28,347 bases of DNA from JACRNA01 sp964366335 (GTDB taxonomy: Bacteria; Patescibacteriota; Microgenomatia; CAZETR01; Amesbacteraceae): assembly GCA_964366335.1 (NCBI GenBank), contig CAYITQ010000007.1, forward strand, positions 1 to 28,347. The letters are read 5' to 3'. Shown piece by piece: positions 28,288-28,347 of this stretch (position 1 is its first letter; every line of letters starts with the position of its first letter). The notes beneath the pieces are model-generated. The model did no database searches. It was given only the letters and a program-made list of their open reading frames with translations, and was not told the DNA's origin. The position numbers and the translations under genes were made by a program.

Positions 28288-28347
28288 CTACAGTTTTAAA
28301 GAAAGTAGTTTTCGATTGCAAATAGTTGTTGTTTACTTGCGTATCAT

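Noticed and set aside
1..28347. UGA recoding as in some CPR lineages
   Set aside because: TGA ends many clear genes here, for example the Fic protein and the transglycosylase protein, with no in-frame UGA inside recognised domains.

Overview
The window looks like a piece of a Candidate Phyla Radiation (Patescibacteria) genome, most likely a Microgenomates-type bacterium. This is inferred from family content: a pared-down type IV secretion/pilus locus with many tiny VirB2-like pilins, a PrgI-type protein next to a VirB4/TraC-type ATPase, small four-helix-bundle (S23/IVP-like) genes, a small GIY-YIG gene beside a tRNA, and many orphan proteins. TGA, TAA and TAG all act as stops, so there is no sign of UGA recoding.

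Layout. 1-1263 (minus): start of a VirB4/TraC-like ATPase and a PrgI (VirB3-like) protein with an unusual C-terminal beta domain. 1264-6114: accessory island with a four-helix-bundle gene, orphan genes, a Fic-domain protein and a divergent orphan pair. 6140-16166 (minus): the main secretion/pilus block. In transcription order it runs nine tandem pilin-like genes, a lytic-transglycosylase protein, a GH-A-like TIM-barrel protein, a decayed four-helix-bundle element, and a VirB6-like polytopic protein. 16238-23190 (plus): SpoIID-type amidase enhancer/transglycosylase, a PH-domain membrane protein, a small membrane protein, a large membrane-anchored protein, SmpB, an extracellular solute-binding protein and a nucleotidyltransferase-fold protein. 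23236-25347 (minus): a secreted Cys-rich protein. 25466-25979: a tRNA-Asn locus split by a GIY-YIG cassette. 26016-27831 (plus): a three-gene cassette of unknown function ending in a probable HEPN protein. 27946-28272 (minus): a small alpha/beta-barrel-like protein.

The pilins, PrgI, VirB4 and VirB6 homologues would form an envelope-spanning or surface apparatus. The transglycosylase, GH-A-like and SpoIID proteins are plausible wall-remodelling partners. First genes of several units have an extended -10 (TGn-TATAAT-like) about 7 nt before the start codon, which predicts leaderless mRNAs. Internal genes are coupled by 1-4 nt overlaps.

The most unusual signal is a family of heptanucleotide tandem arrays. 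Two four-helix-bundle genes, one intact and one decayed, are each bracketed by arrays in inverted orientation, each with its own matching heptamer. A third inverted pair has no gene inside. Further solitary arrays sit inside coding regions and in promoters. I read these as ends and relics of a small mobile element. A second mobile-looking unit is the GIY-YIG gene preceded by a duplicated 5' half of tRNA-Asn.
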